The notes beneath the pieces are model-generated. The model was not told the origin of the DNA. It did no database searches and saw only the letters and a list, made by a program, of their open reading frames with translations. The position numbers were made by a program, and so were the translations under genes. From the NCBI RefSeq assembly GCF_000430685.1, contig NZ_AUMM01000038.1, forward strand, positions 1-33,172: a DNA stretch of 33,172 bases. The letters are read 5' to 3'. Shown here piece after piece: positions 17,081 through 24,626 of the stretch (position 1 is its first letter; each line of letters begins with the position of its first letter). This DNA comes from Tuberibacillus calidus DSM 17572 (lineage in GTDB: Bacteria; Bacillota; Bacilli; Bacillales; Sporolactobacillaceae).

Positions 17081-17183
17081 AATCTTAATGATGGAATAGA
17101 ACGATTCCATTGAAATTAAGGTTGCCTAGTCTTTCCCAAGAGAAGGGGTAGGAGTAGCTCTTTTCTGGGGACTAGGCCTTTTA
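17081..17183 (+). promoter_or_regulatory. Two intercistronic hairpins, the second terminator-like
   Basis: Hairpin 1: AATCTTAAT (17081-17089) with ATTAAGGTT (17115-17123), enclosing ATGGAAT/ATTCCAT. Hairpin 2: GCCTAGTC (17124-17131) with GACTAGGC (17170-17177), with further pairing inside, then CTTTTATCT. TGGGAA at about 17070-17075 can instead pair with TTCCCA inside hairpin 2, offering an alternative fold. The position, 33 bp before the CoA-transferase, suggests partial termination, RNA processing or a second control point. Confidence 0.55.
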
Positions 17184-17216
17184 TCTATCTGAATAGAAAA
17201 ATGTAAGGAGATAGAA

Positions 17217-17903
17217 ATGATGGGGAAAATACTTGAAGCAAGAAAGGCTTTAGAAAAAATACAATCAGGTCAAACCTTAATGGTTGGCGGCTTCGGATTA
17301 GTAGGTGCCCCGTTAACACTTATTGATGAATTGACCCAACTTGACGTCTATAATTTGACAATTATAAGTAATAACCTTGGTGAAGCCGGGAAAGGATTAG
17401 GCATACTGCTTCGGCAAGGAAAGATAAAAAAGGCAATAGGTTCTTATTTTACAAGTAATAGAGAAGTTGGAGATGCCTATAACAAAGGTGAAATTGATAT
17501 TCAATTGCTTCCACAGGGGACTTTTGCTGAATCGATTCGTGCTGGTGGAGCTGGTCTTGGAGGTTATTATACAAGAACCGGCGTCGATACAGAACTTAGT
17601 AAAGGCAAGGAAATTCGCGAAATAAATGGCGTACGCTATTTATTCGAGCCGGCGTTAACAGCGGATGTTGCTTTGATTAAGGCTCATAAGGCAGATAAAC
17701 TCGGAAACCTCACTTACTATAAAACGGGACGTAATTTTAATCCCATAATGGCAACCGCAGCTAAGTATGTGATTGCCGAAGTGGATGAAATTGTTGATAC
17801 CGGCGCCCTTTCTCCGGAGGAAATTGTGACACCACATCTTTTTGTAAATGCGATCGTTTTGAGTAAAAAGATTTTAACAAAGGAAGGGGTCGTTACACGA
17901 TGA
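17217..17903 (+). CDS. CoA-transferase subunit A (3-oxoacid type)
   Basis: A 228-residue alpha subunit of a family I CoA-transferase (acetoacetate / 3-oxoacid type, AtoD/ScoA-like). Visible features are the glycine-rich GGFGLVGAP at 24-32 and TFAESIRAGGAGLGG in the middle, followed by YYTRTGV. With subunit B it moves CoA from a donor such as acetyl- or succinyl-CoA to a keto acid, making the thioester the thiolase needs. AAGGAG precedes ATG 17217. Its stop overlaps the start of subunit B by 4 bp, implying coupled translation. Substrate range cannot be read from sequence. Confidence 0.93.
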   Translation: MMGKILEARKALEKIQSGQTLMVGGFGLVGAPLTLIDELTQLDVYNLTIISNNLGEAGKGLGILLRQGKIKKAIGSYFTSNREVGDAYNKGEIDIQLLPQGTFAESIRAGGAGLGGYYTRTGVDTELSKGKEIREINGVRYLFEPALTADVALIKAHKADKLGNLTYYKTGRNFNPIMATAAKYVIAEVDEIVDTGALSPEEIVTPHLFVNAIVLSKKILTKEGVVTR

Positions 17904-18577
17904 GTGATGAGGTGCTAACTGCAAAAGAGCTTATTGCCAAAAGAGCGGCATCTGAATTAAAAGAGAATCATGTTGTTAACTTAGGTATTGGCATTCCAAC
18001 ATTAGTTGCCAAATACGTTCAATCCGATTCGATATTTTTTCATACAGAAAATGGTTTATTAGGTGTCAAGGAATTATCTGATGAGAGCGAGTATGATCCA
18101 TTTCGAGTGAATGCTGGCAAATTGCCGGTCGGCGAAATGTTAGGGGCATCATACTTTGATAGTGCTACTTCATTTGCCATGATCCGTGGCTCACATGTCG
18201 ACGTTGCTATATTGGGAACTTTACAAGTGGATGAAGAAGGGTTGATTGCCAATTGGGCGGTACCTGGAAAGAACATCATGGGTGTCGGTGGGGCAATGGA
18301 TCTTCTTGTTGGTGCGAAAAAGATCATCGTGACGACTTTTCATACCAATAAAAGTGGGGAATCTAAGTTGGTTAAAAAGTGTACCTACCCGATCACTTCT
18401 ATTCGGAAAGTCGATATGATTATCACCGAACTGGCTGTGTTTGAACGGAAAAATGAAGAATGGCACTTAATTGAAGTGATGCCAAACGCCACATTCCAAC
18501 AAGTTATGGATCACACTGAATTTTCGTTTAAAGTTGATGAATCTCTCACCCAATTCGATAAGGGGTTGTTACGATGA
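17900..18577 (+). CDS. CoA-transferase subunit B (3-oxoacid type)
   Basis: A 225-residue beta subunit (AtoA/ScoB-like). The catalytic glutamate that forms the acyl-CoA intermediate is Glu50 in TENGLLG. GIGIPT near 29-34 and GVGGAMDL in the second half match the family. It overlaps subunit A (17900-17903) and the thiolase (18574-18577) by 4 bp each, so the three genes form a translationally coupled block that activates and then cleaves a beta-keto acid. Confidence 0.94.
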   Translation: MSDEVLTAKELIAKRAASELKENHVVNLGIGIPTLVAKYVQSDSIFFHTENGLLGVKELSDESEYDPFRVNAGKLPVGEMLGASYFDSATSFAMIRGSHVDVAILGTLQVDEEGLIANWAVPGKNIMGVGGAMDLLVGAKKIIVTTFHTNKSGESKLVKKCTYPITSIRKVDMIITELAVFERKNEEWHLIEVMPNATFQQVMDHTEFSFKVDESLTQFDKGLLR

Positions 18578-19773
18578 ATCGTAAAGTCTATGTTGTCAGT
18601 GCACAAAGAACTGCGGTTGGAAAATTGGGAGGAACATTGAAGGATGTGACACCCGATAATTTGCTTTTACCTTTATATAATAATTTACTTGAAAAAGAAC
18701 TTGTACCCGTAGAAATGATTGATGAGGTCATTATTGGTCAAGCTAAACAATCACAAGATCAATCGAATATTGCGAGATATTCACTTTTAAAAGCGAGATT
18801 ACCTGAATCATTACCGGGTTATACGGTACATCGTCAATGTGGATCCGGGATGCAGGCCATTCATAATGCTTACATGTCGATTGCAAGCGGGCTAAATGAT
18901 GTGGTGATTGCCGGTGGAGTAGAAAGCATGAGTACGGCACCCTATTATCTACGTCATGCAAGATTTGGTTATGGTTCAGGGAATGCTGAATTACTTGACC
19001 CTAATAAAGAAAGTCAACCAGGTTCACAGCCGGAAGAAATATATGGGAGATTCACCATGGGACTGACGGCGGAAAACCTCGCCGAAGAATATTCCATTAG
19101 CCGTGAGGAACAAGATCAATTTGCACTAAACAGCCAGTTAAAAGCTAAAAAAGCGATCGAATCCGGTGAATTTAAAGATGAAATCGTTCCGGTTGTAGTT
19201 CCACAGCGCAAAAAACCTCCCATTATTTTTGAAGTAGATGAGCATCCCCGTGAGACAAGCCTTGAAAAATTGGCGAGTTTAAAGCCTGTTTTCAAAGAAA
19301 ATGGGACAGTTACGGCAGGAAATGCATCCGGTTTAAATGACGGGGCCTCCATGTTACTGATTGTTTCAGAGGACATTGTGAACCGTTTTAATCTTAAACC
19401 ACTTGCAGAAATTATCGGGCTTGGAGTAGCGGGTGTTGCTCCTGATCGAATGGGAATTGGTCCAGTTGAAGCGACAAGGAAAGCCCTAAAATCTACCGAT
19501 CTCAAATTGGACCAAATGGATCTTATAGAGTTAAACGAAGCATTTGCCGCTCAATCCCTCGCAGTTATTAAAGAAATAGGATTAGATCAAAGCAAGGTAA
19601 ATGTTAACGGTGGGGCAATTGCTTTAGGACATCCGATAGGAAATAGTGGCGCACGCATATGTGTTACTTTAATCCATGCCATGAAGAAAAGGGAAGTTGA
19701 ATATGGTTTGGCCACATTGTGTACAGCTGGCGGTCAAGGGATAACAACCATATTTAAACGCGTAGAAAATTAA
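18574..19773 (+). CDS. Acetyl-CoA acetyltransferase (thiolase)
   Basis: A 399-residue thiolase with the full active site: nucleophile Cys89 (HRQCGSGMQ), His353 (ALGHPIG) and Cys383 (TLCTAGGQG). One detail differs from the common motif: Asn357 stands where Ser or Ala is usual ([10 protein letters not shown]). It cleaves a beta-ketoacyl-CoA to acetyl-CoA plus a shorter acyl-CoA; acetoacetyl-CoA is the default substrate, but a 3,5-dioxoacyl-CoA would fit the proposed pathway. The order CoA-transferase then thiolase, with coupled starts, supports catabolic use. Confidence 0.94.
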   Translation: MNRKVYVVSAQRTAVGKLGGTLKDVTPDNLLLPLYNNLLEKELVPVEMIDEVIIGQAKQSQDQSNIARYSLLKARLPESLPGYTVHRQCGSGMQAIHNAYMSIASGLNDVVIAGGVESMSTAPYYLRHARFGYGSGNAELLDPNKESQPGSQPEEIYGRFTMGLTAENLAEEYSISREEQDQFALNSQLKAKKAIESGEFKDEIVPVVVPQRKKPPIIFEVDEHPRETSLEKLASLKPVFKENGTVTAGNASGLNDGASMLLIVSEDIVNRFNLKPLAEIIGLGVAGVAPDRMGIGPVEATRKALKSTDLKLDQMDLIELNEAFAAQSLAVIKEIGLDQSKVNVNGGAIALGHPIGNSGARICVTLIHAMKKREVEYGLATLCTAGGQGITTIFKRVEN

Positions 19774-19865
19774 CGCGGAATCTTAAATCCGATGAAAAAC
19801 GCTTTTGGAACATGACGTTTTCTTCAATGTGTCCATTTGAAAAAATTTAAAAAAGGAAGAGTCGA
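19774..19865 (+). other. Intercistronic spacer between thiolase and dehydrogenase
   Basis: A 92-bp gap in an otherwise tight operon. It holds a weak stem (GAAAAACG with CGTTTTC, near 19792-19824) and an AAAGGAAG ribosome site. No promoter or terminator is convincing. Confidence 0.4.
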
Positions 19866-20927
19866 ATGAAAGCTATTGTTAAGAATTCAGCCGAACCTTT
19901 TGATATTTCCATTAAGGAATTAGATCTTGGTATTGTTGGTAATAAAGATGTCCTTGTAAAAGTATCGGCCGTAGGGATCTGTGGGAGCGACCTTCATATG
20001 TATGCGGGTCACGGCGGTTATGATTGGATTCAATATCCCCTTGTCTTTGGTCATGAAATCACAGGCACTGTCGTTAAAGTCGGTGCTGACATTGATGGTT
20101 CGTTAGTCGGTCAAAGGGTCGTTATCAATCCTTATATTGCATGCGGCCACTGCGAATTTTGCCTAAAGGGTGAGGAGAATCGCTGCGATTCAGGGGAGTT
20201 TTTCGCGGAGAAACGCCCACCAAAATCACTGCAATATGGATTTAGAAAAAATGGCGGAATGTCGGAGTTTTTAATTGTACCTGAGAAAAACATTATTATT
20301 CTTGAAAATAATATTTCCGATGAAGTGGGAGCTATTCTAGAAGCCATTGCCGTTGGGGTGACCGCGGTTGAAAAAATTAATCGTATTGATGAAAAATCGA
20401 TCGCCGTCTTTGGACCGGGTCCAATTGGCCTCGCCATTGTTAGTATTCTCTCAGGTCTTCATGTGAAGAAACTCGTTGTGGCAGGCGTTTCAGGGGATGA
20501 ACAAAGATTAGAGAAAGCGAAAGAACTTGGTGCACATGAAACAGTTATTCTTGGTGAGAATGCCACTGAAGATTTGCTTTCCTTTAATACTGCGGGTTTT
20601 GACTCTGTATTTGATAGTTCGGGGCATCACTCCGTTCCCAAAACCGCCGTTTCCATTTTGAAAAAAGGCGGTGAAATGATATTAGTAGGTATATCAAACA
20701 ATGAGTTTTCCCTTCCTATGGATCAAGTGGTTCGCGGAGAAATTCAAATTAAGGGGAGTTATGGTATTACAAATGAAAGTTTCCGTAAAACAGTCGCTTA
20801 TGCTGCCAAGCAAGAATTTCCATTTGAAAAGTTGATTACTGGAATCTTTTCTTATAATCAAGCAAAAGAGGCCTTCCAAAATGCCTTAAACCGGGCTCCG
20901 GGTAAAACGATCATTACTTTCAAATAA
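19866..20927 (+). CDS. Zinc-dependent alcohol / polyol dehydrogenase (MDR family)
   Basis: A 353-residue medium-chain dehydrogenase of the threonine/butanediol/sorbitol dehydrogenase type. Catalytic zinc ligands are Cys39 (GICGSD), His63-Glu64 (GHE) and Glu159. The structural zinc site has Cys93, Cys96, Cys99 and Cys107. The Rossmann motif GPGPIG is at 183-188. It oxidises a secondary alcohol or reduces a ketone with NAD(P). In this operon it probably feeds the cyclase by oxidising a ring or side-chain hydroxyl, or reduces an intermediate. It is 20 bp before the first decarboxylase-like gene. Confidence 0.9.
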   Translation: MKAIVKNSAEPFDISIKELDLGIVGNKDVLVKVSAVGICGSDLHMYAGHGGYDWIQYPLVFGHEITGTVVKVGADIDGSLVGQRVVINPYIACGHCEFCLKGEENRCDSGEFFAEKRPPKSLQYGFRKNGGMSEFLIVPEKNIIILENNISDEVGAILEAIAVGVTAVEKINRIDEKSIAVFGPGPIGLAIVSILSGLHVKKLVVAGVSGDEQRLEKAKELGAHETVILGENATEDLLSFNTAGFDSVFDSSGHHSVPKTAVSILKKGGEMILVGISNNEFSLPMDQVVRGEIQIKGSYGITNESFRKTVAYAAKQEFPFEKLITGIFSYNQAKEAFQNALNRAPGKTIITFK

Positions 20928-20947
20928 AATGGAGTGGGAGTACGAAA

Positions 20948-21685
20948 ATGACTGGGATAAATAATGAAGGTCATCTCGCGGAATGGATGGATAAAATGGA
21001 TCATTACGCACCGGAAGTGTTAGAGGCATATAAACGACTCAACGAGTTAGTCCTAAGGAACGGGGCCCTGTCACGTAAGGAAAAAGAATGCATTCTAGTT
21101 GGGATTAATGCTGCGAGACGCTATGAAAAAAGCATGCTATACCATACAAAGTGCGCCATTGATGTTGGTGCAAGCCTTGATGAACTGGCAGAGATTCTTT
21201 CTGTTTGTATCCTCTCACGGGGCTTACCCGCTTGGTTAGAGGGTATGAAGGCTTTGGCTTATGCAGCGAAATATATAGATGAAACTAGAGCGCCGAAAGT
21301 TTTAAGCAAACATAATGGTCAAAAACCAAATCGGTATAGTTTTGAAAGTTTAGATGATTGTATCCATTACTATGACAACATGTTCGGAACACTCCCCCAA
21401 TGGGCAAAAGTTCTACTAGATTATTCTCCCGACACATTACTGCATTATACGAATCTAAGAAATGCCAATTTGAGTGATGGCAGAGTATCTCGAAAGCTAA
21501 AGGAACTTGTATTAGTCGGAATCAATACAGCTGAGCGTTATCCGGAAGGTGTTAGAATTCATACAGAAGGCGCTAGATCTTGTGGGGCTACAGAAATGGA
21601 AATTGCAGAGTGCCATCTAACGGCCGTGTTGACAGCCGGAATACCGGCTTGGTTTGAGGGGGCACAATTTTTAAGGAATGAGTAA
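20948..21685 (+). CDS. Tandem-domain carboxymuconolactone decarboxylase-like protein 1
   Basis: A 245-residue protein with two copies of a CMD/AhpD-type domain. Repeat 1 has LSRKEKECILVGINAA (41-56) and His66. Repeat 2 has VSRKLKELVLVGINTA (180-195) and His205. Each ends in a GLPAW or GIPAW segment. The CxxC pair of AhpD peroxidase partners is absent, so disulfide chemistry is unlikely; the His fits the decarboxylase/isomerase branch of the family. The reaction is unknown. It is followed 31 bp later by a paralogue. Together they may form a hetero-oligomer acting on a ring or lactone intermediate (inference). Confidence 0.8.
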   Translation: MTGINNEGHLAEWMDKMDHYAPEVLEAYKRLNELVLRNGALSRKEKECILVGINAARRYEKSMLYHTKCAIDVGASLDELAEILSVCILSRGLPAWLEGMKALAYAAKYIDETRAPKVLSKHNGQKPNRYSFESLDDCIHYYDNMFGTLPQWAKVLLDYSPDTLLHYTNLRNANLSDGRVSRKLKELVLVGINTAERYPEGVRIHTEGARSCGATEMEIAECHLTAVLTAGIPAWFEGAQFLRNE

Positions 21686-21716
21686 TGGCCTTTGTATAAG
21701 GGGGTGAATACAAAAA

Positions 21717-22424
21717 ATGGATACGGGTTTAGCGTATTTTAAAAAAGTTTATGATGAAGTGCCTGGATGGGTTCAAAAGATGCATGATTTCAGTCCGGAG
21801 GTTTTAAGCCATTATACCAGAATACGCAGCGAAATTATGAAAGATGGAGCCCTGACACGTAAGGAAAAAGATGTGTTAATTGCCAGCATGAATGCAGCCC
21901 GGTTGTACCCGCGTAGCATGCTTTACCACACAAAGGGTGCTGTTGACAATGGCATAACTATACCGGAATTAGTGGAGTATTTTTTGGTAGCCTATCTTTA
22001 TAAAGGCATTGAGTCACTGAAACTATCAATAAAAGCTTTAGCATATGCATTAGAACTAAAGGGTAAGTGCTATGAATCTAAAACAACAGAAGTTGTCACA
22101 TTGGATGACATTTTTCATATCATTATTCAATATATGGACAACGAAGATACAAGTTTTGTAAGAGAGGTATTTCAAAACATCCAAACAGGTGATAGAGAGA
22201 GAATCGAAAGAAAGATTCTTGAAGATGGAAATGTATCATCACGATTAAAGTACCTCAATATGGTGGGTAACTTTATTACTGAATTAAACGGAAAAGGTGC
22301 TAGCTCCTGGATTAAAAAGGCAAGGAACTTTGGCGCATCCGAAGCTGACCTAGCCGATGTGGGGTATATTTGCATTCTAACGGCAGGTATTCCTGCTTGG
22401 TTTGAAATCAGCGATTCATTATAA
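21717..22424 (+). CDS. Tandem-domain carboxymuconolactone decarboxylase-like protein 2
   Basis: A 235-residue paralogue of the preceding protein. Repeat 1 is well kept (LTRKEKDVLIASMNAA at 47-62, His71). Repeat 2 has diverged: the segment around 194-208 aligns with repeat 2 of the partner, but Trp198 stands where its His205 is. The terminal LTAGIPAWFE is retained. One half is thus probably inactive, which fits a structural or regulatory subunit paired with the first protein. AAGGGGGTG lies 9 nt before ATG. It is the last gene of the operon, followed by a terminator. Confidence 0.78.
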   Translation: MDTGLAYFKKVYDEVPGWVQKMHDFSPEVLSHYTRIRSEIMKDGALTRKEKDVLIASMNAARLYPRSMLYHTKGAVDNGITIPELVEYFLVAYLYKGIESLKLSIKALAYALELKGKCYESKTTEVVTLDDIFHIIIQYMDNEDTSFVREVFQNIQTGDRERIERKILEDGNVSSRLKYLNMVGNFITELNGKGASSWIKKARNFGASEADLADVGYICILTAGIPAWFEISDSL

Positions 22425-22430
22425 TTTAGA

Positions 22431-22463
22431 GGGTACTCCTATAAATGGGGACCTTCTTTTTTT
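22431..22463 (+). terminator. Terminator of the catabolic operon
   Basis: GGTACTCC and GGGGACC form a bulged stem around TATAAAT, followed by TTCTTTTTTT. It starts 7 bp after the last stop codon. Confidence 0.7.
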
Positions 22464-22748
22464 GTATCACAAACAGCAAGTCTCAAAACGTTATAACCTT
22501 GATATCAACCATTGGTGTTTAAGTTTTAACGTTGTATCTGAAATGCGATGCTGACAATTGGCAGTGAGAAAATACCGAAAATCCATACCACTTAGAAATT
22601 CACCCCTGTTTGAGGCTCACAAGTTTTGTAGATAGGGGTTTTGGAAATTTGGGTTTATAATAATAACCGAGATAAAGAGTCAATATCATACATAATAGTG
22701 TAACAGGTGGTTATCACCAAATCCGTTTTACTGAAAGGAAGTTTATCG
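22464..22748. other. Spacer before the radical SAM gene
   Basis: About 285 bp of AT-rich sequence with no credible gene. It contains a short CCCCT...AGGGG pair near 22605-22640 and GGTGGTTATCACC at about 22706-22718. No clear promoter could be assigned. Confidence 0.35.
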
Positions 22749-23879
22749 TTGTCTGCAAAAGTCATGCATCAAGAGATTACCCCAGCCAATGACCCATGGG
22801 AAGCGTATATGGATGTTGAAGAACATGGGGGTTTAACTTTATCCAATGTGGAGTTTACAACAACAACACTCTGTAACATGCGCTGTGCCCATTGTGCGGT
22901 CGGGTATACATTAAGCGATCGCGATCCGGAATCATTGCCGTTATCCTTGATTCTTCGTCGTTTAGATGAGGTGCCCCATCTTCGCGCGTTGAGTATTACT
23001 GGCGGAGAACCCATGATGTCTAAGAAATCCATCAGGGAGATGGTCTTGCCGCTCCTTCAATATGCTCATTCCCGCGGAGTGAAAACGCAGCTTAATTCCA
23101 ATTTAACATTACCGTACGACCGATACGAGATGGTCATTCCTTATCTGGACGTCCTGCATATTTCCCATAACTGGGGAACCGTCGATGAGTTTGTGGAGAC
23201 CGGGTTTGCGCGAATGGAGCGAACATTATCGGTTGAACATCGGAAAAATTATTTTAAACGAATGATTGAAAATGCCAAAAGGTTGTCAAGTGACGGTGTC
23301 ATGGTTTCGGCGGAAACGATGTTAAATAAACGGACTTTCCCATACTTGGAACATATTCATGATGAGGTTGTCGAAATGGGCTGTGCCCGTCACGAAATTC
23401 ATCCAATGTATCCGGTTGATTTTGCCAGTCACCTTGAGACGCTGACTTTAACGGAAATCAGAGAGGCGATTACCCGCTTGCTGAACCACCGGAATCAAGA
23501 TATCTGGATGTTGTTCGGCACATTGCCTTTTTATCCGTGCAGTTCTTCGCAGGAAGATTTAGATTTGCTGAAGCGCTTATACAACGAAAAAAACGTGACG
23601 GTGAGAAACGATCCAGACGGCCGTTCGCGCTTGAACGTCAATGTTTTTACGGGTGAAATTATTGTCACCGATTTTGGTGACGAGCCTTCCTTGGGGAACA
23701 TTCAGGATACTTCGCTCCCCGATGCTTTTTCGCGCTGGCTTTCGACAAAAACAGCGAAGCAATTAAACTGCCATTGTCCCGCTGTAAAGTGCCTGGGACC
23801 AAATATCCTCGTAAAAAATACATATTATAAGGACGTTGATTTCCAGCAAAGAAAAGCACAGATCAGTTTGAATAGGTGA
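22749..23879 (+). CDS. yfkAB: YfkAB-type radical SAM protein (CxCxxxxC family)
   Basis: A 376-residue radical S-adenosylmethionine enzyme. Cys42, Cys46 and Cys49 (CNMRCAHC) bind the 4Fe-4S cluster, and SITGGEP follows about 50 residues later. A C-terminal CxCxxxxC (Cys341, Cys343, Cys348) is the mark of the YfkA/YfkB family of Bacillus and may hold a second metal or cluster. The reaction is unknown. The start is TTG at 22749, with AAAGGAA 8 nt upstream. The open frame extends 14 codons further back, but that GTG has no ribosome site close by. Monocistronic, ending at a strong terminator. Confidence 0.9.
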   Translation: MSAKVMHQEITPANDPWEAYMDVEEHGGLTLSNVEFTTTTLCNMRCAHCAVGYTLSDRDPESLPLSLILRRLDEVPHLRALSITGGEPMMSKKSIREMVLPLLQYAHSRGVKTQLNSNLTLPYDRYEMVIPYLDVLHISHNWGTVDEFVETGFARMERTLSVEHRKNYFKRMIENAKRLSSDGVMVSAETMLNKRTFPYLEHIHDEVVEMGCARHEIHPMYPVDFASHLETLTLTEIREAITRLLNHRNQDIWMLFGTLPFYPCSSSQEDLDLLKRLYNEKNVTVRNDPDGRSRLNVNVFTGEIIVTDFGDEPSLGNIQDTSLPDAFSRWLSTKTAKQLNCHCPAVKCLGPNILVKNTYYKDVDFQQRKAQISLNR

Positions 23880-23912
23880 GTCCAGTATCAGAAATTGACT
23901 CTTGGTAATGCC

Positions 23913-23947
23913 TGAGCCCAAACATAATGATTGGGCTCACTTTTTTT
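23913..23947 (+). terminator. Intrinsic terminator of the radical SAM gene
   Basis: A perfect 9-bp stem TGAGCCCAA (23913-23921) with TTGGGCTCA (23931-23939), followed by seven T. Confidence 0.92.
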
Positions 23948-23979
23948 AATAAACTGAGTCAGAATATGGAAACCTGAGT

Positions 23980-24258
23980 CTAAAAATGTAAAAAATGGAG
24001 CGTATGCGCAATTTGAAGGCAGAACGGGCACAAAAATGCTCAAAAACAGCATTTATGCGCATTTTCCGGCATGAAGAGTTACGAAAATGAGCAAGCACTC
24101 CATAATCTGGAAAAACTGCAGTTAAATATGTAAAAAACTGGAGTGTATGCACAATTTGAAGGTAGAACGAGCACAAAAATGCTCAAAAACCGCATTTATG
24201 CTCAATTTTGGGCAGAGAGAGCCACAAAAATGAGCACACGCCCCATAATTTGGAAGAA
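23980..24258. repeat. ~135-bp palindromic-ended repeat, left array (2 units)
   Basis: Two units, about 23980-24114 and 24122-24258, share order and much of their sequence: TAAATATGTAAAAAACTGGAG, then GTATGCGCAATTTGAAGG, a central GAGCAcaaaaaTGCTC hairpin, CGCATTTATGC, AAAATGAGCA, and an end CCATAATTTGGAA. The start GGAGCGTATGCGC is roughly the reverse complement of the end GAGCATACGCCCC found in the better-kept copies, so each unit can fold on itself. Three more units lie at 26882-27298. No frame is kept open across units. Confidence 0.9.
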
Positions 24259-24460
24259 TCAAAACTGCCTAACGCGTCGTGAAACAACACCAATAGATCG
24301 TGCCGGTCGTGGACGCAGCTCTAACACGCCTAAAAATAGGTGAAGACGGACTTGCGCGAGTTTTCCGTGGTGACAAAGGGATAAAAACTCGCACAAGCCG
24401 ATTTTTTACGAGTTTTAAAGGGCTAGATGTACTAAAAGCTTGCGCAACGGTAAACACGTG
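24259..24460. repeat. Flank shared with the right repeat array (copy A)
   Basis: After the last unit, CAAAACTGCCTAACGCGTCG and the next ~180 bp (including GTGAAGACGGACTTGC and CGAGTTTTCCG) align with 27299-27495 at a lower, gapped identity. The duplicated block is therefore larger than the repeat units. No gene is recognised in it. Confidence 0.6.
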
Positions 24461-24508
24461 GTTTAACTCTGGAAAACACACTACGAATGTCCGTTTTTTC
24501 TCAAATCA

Positions 24509-24537
24509 ATTTGCCCTCATATGGTTTATAGTATAAT
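24509..24537 (+). promoter_or_regulatory. Promoter of the SEC-C gene
   Basis: A perfect -10 TATAAT (24532-24537) with a weak -35 ATTTGC (24509-24514) 17 bp upstream. It is about 90 bp before the start codon. Confidence 0.55.
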
Positions 24538-24571
24538 AAGGATAATTTAAAAGGGACATTGGAAAGGGGCG

Positions 24572-24594
24572 CCGGGATTGGAACTTCATCCCGG
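24572..24594 (+). other. Leader hairpin of the SEC-C gene
   Basis: CCGGGAT and ATCCCGG form a perfect 7-bp stem around a 9-base loop, 32 bp before the start codon. There is no T-run, so a stability or translation-control hairpin is more likely than a terminator. Confidence 0.5.
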
Positions 24595-24626
24595 AAATGA
24601 ATAATGGAACGAGGGAGTGCTAGCCG

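Noticed and set aside
24143-24536. Small open frames inside the repeat regions (also near 27019-27618)
   Set aside because: They are not kept open between repeat copies and lack ribosome sites, so they follow from repeat composition.
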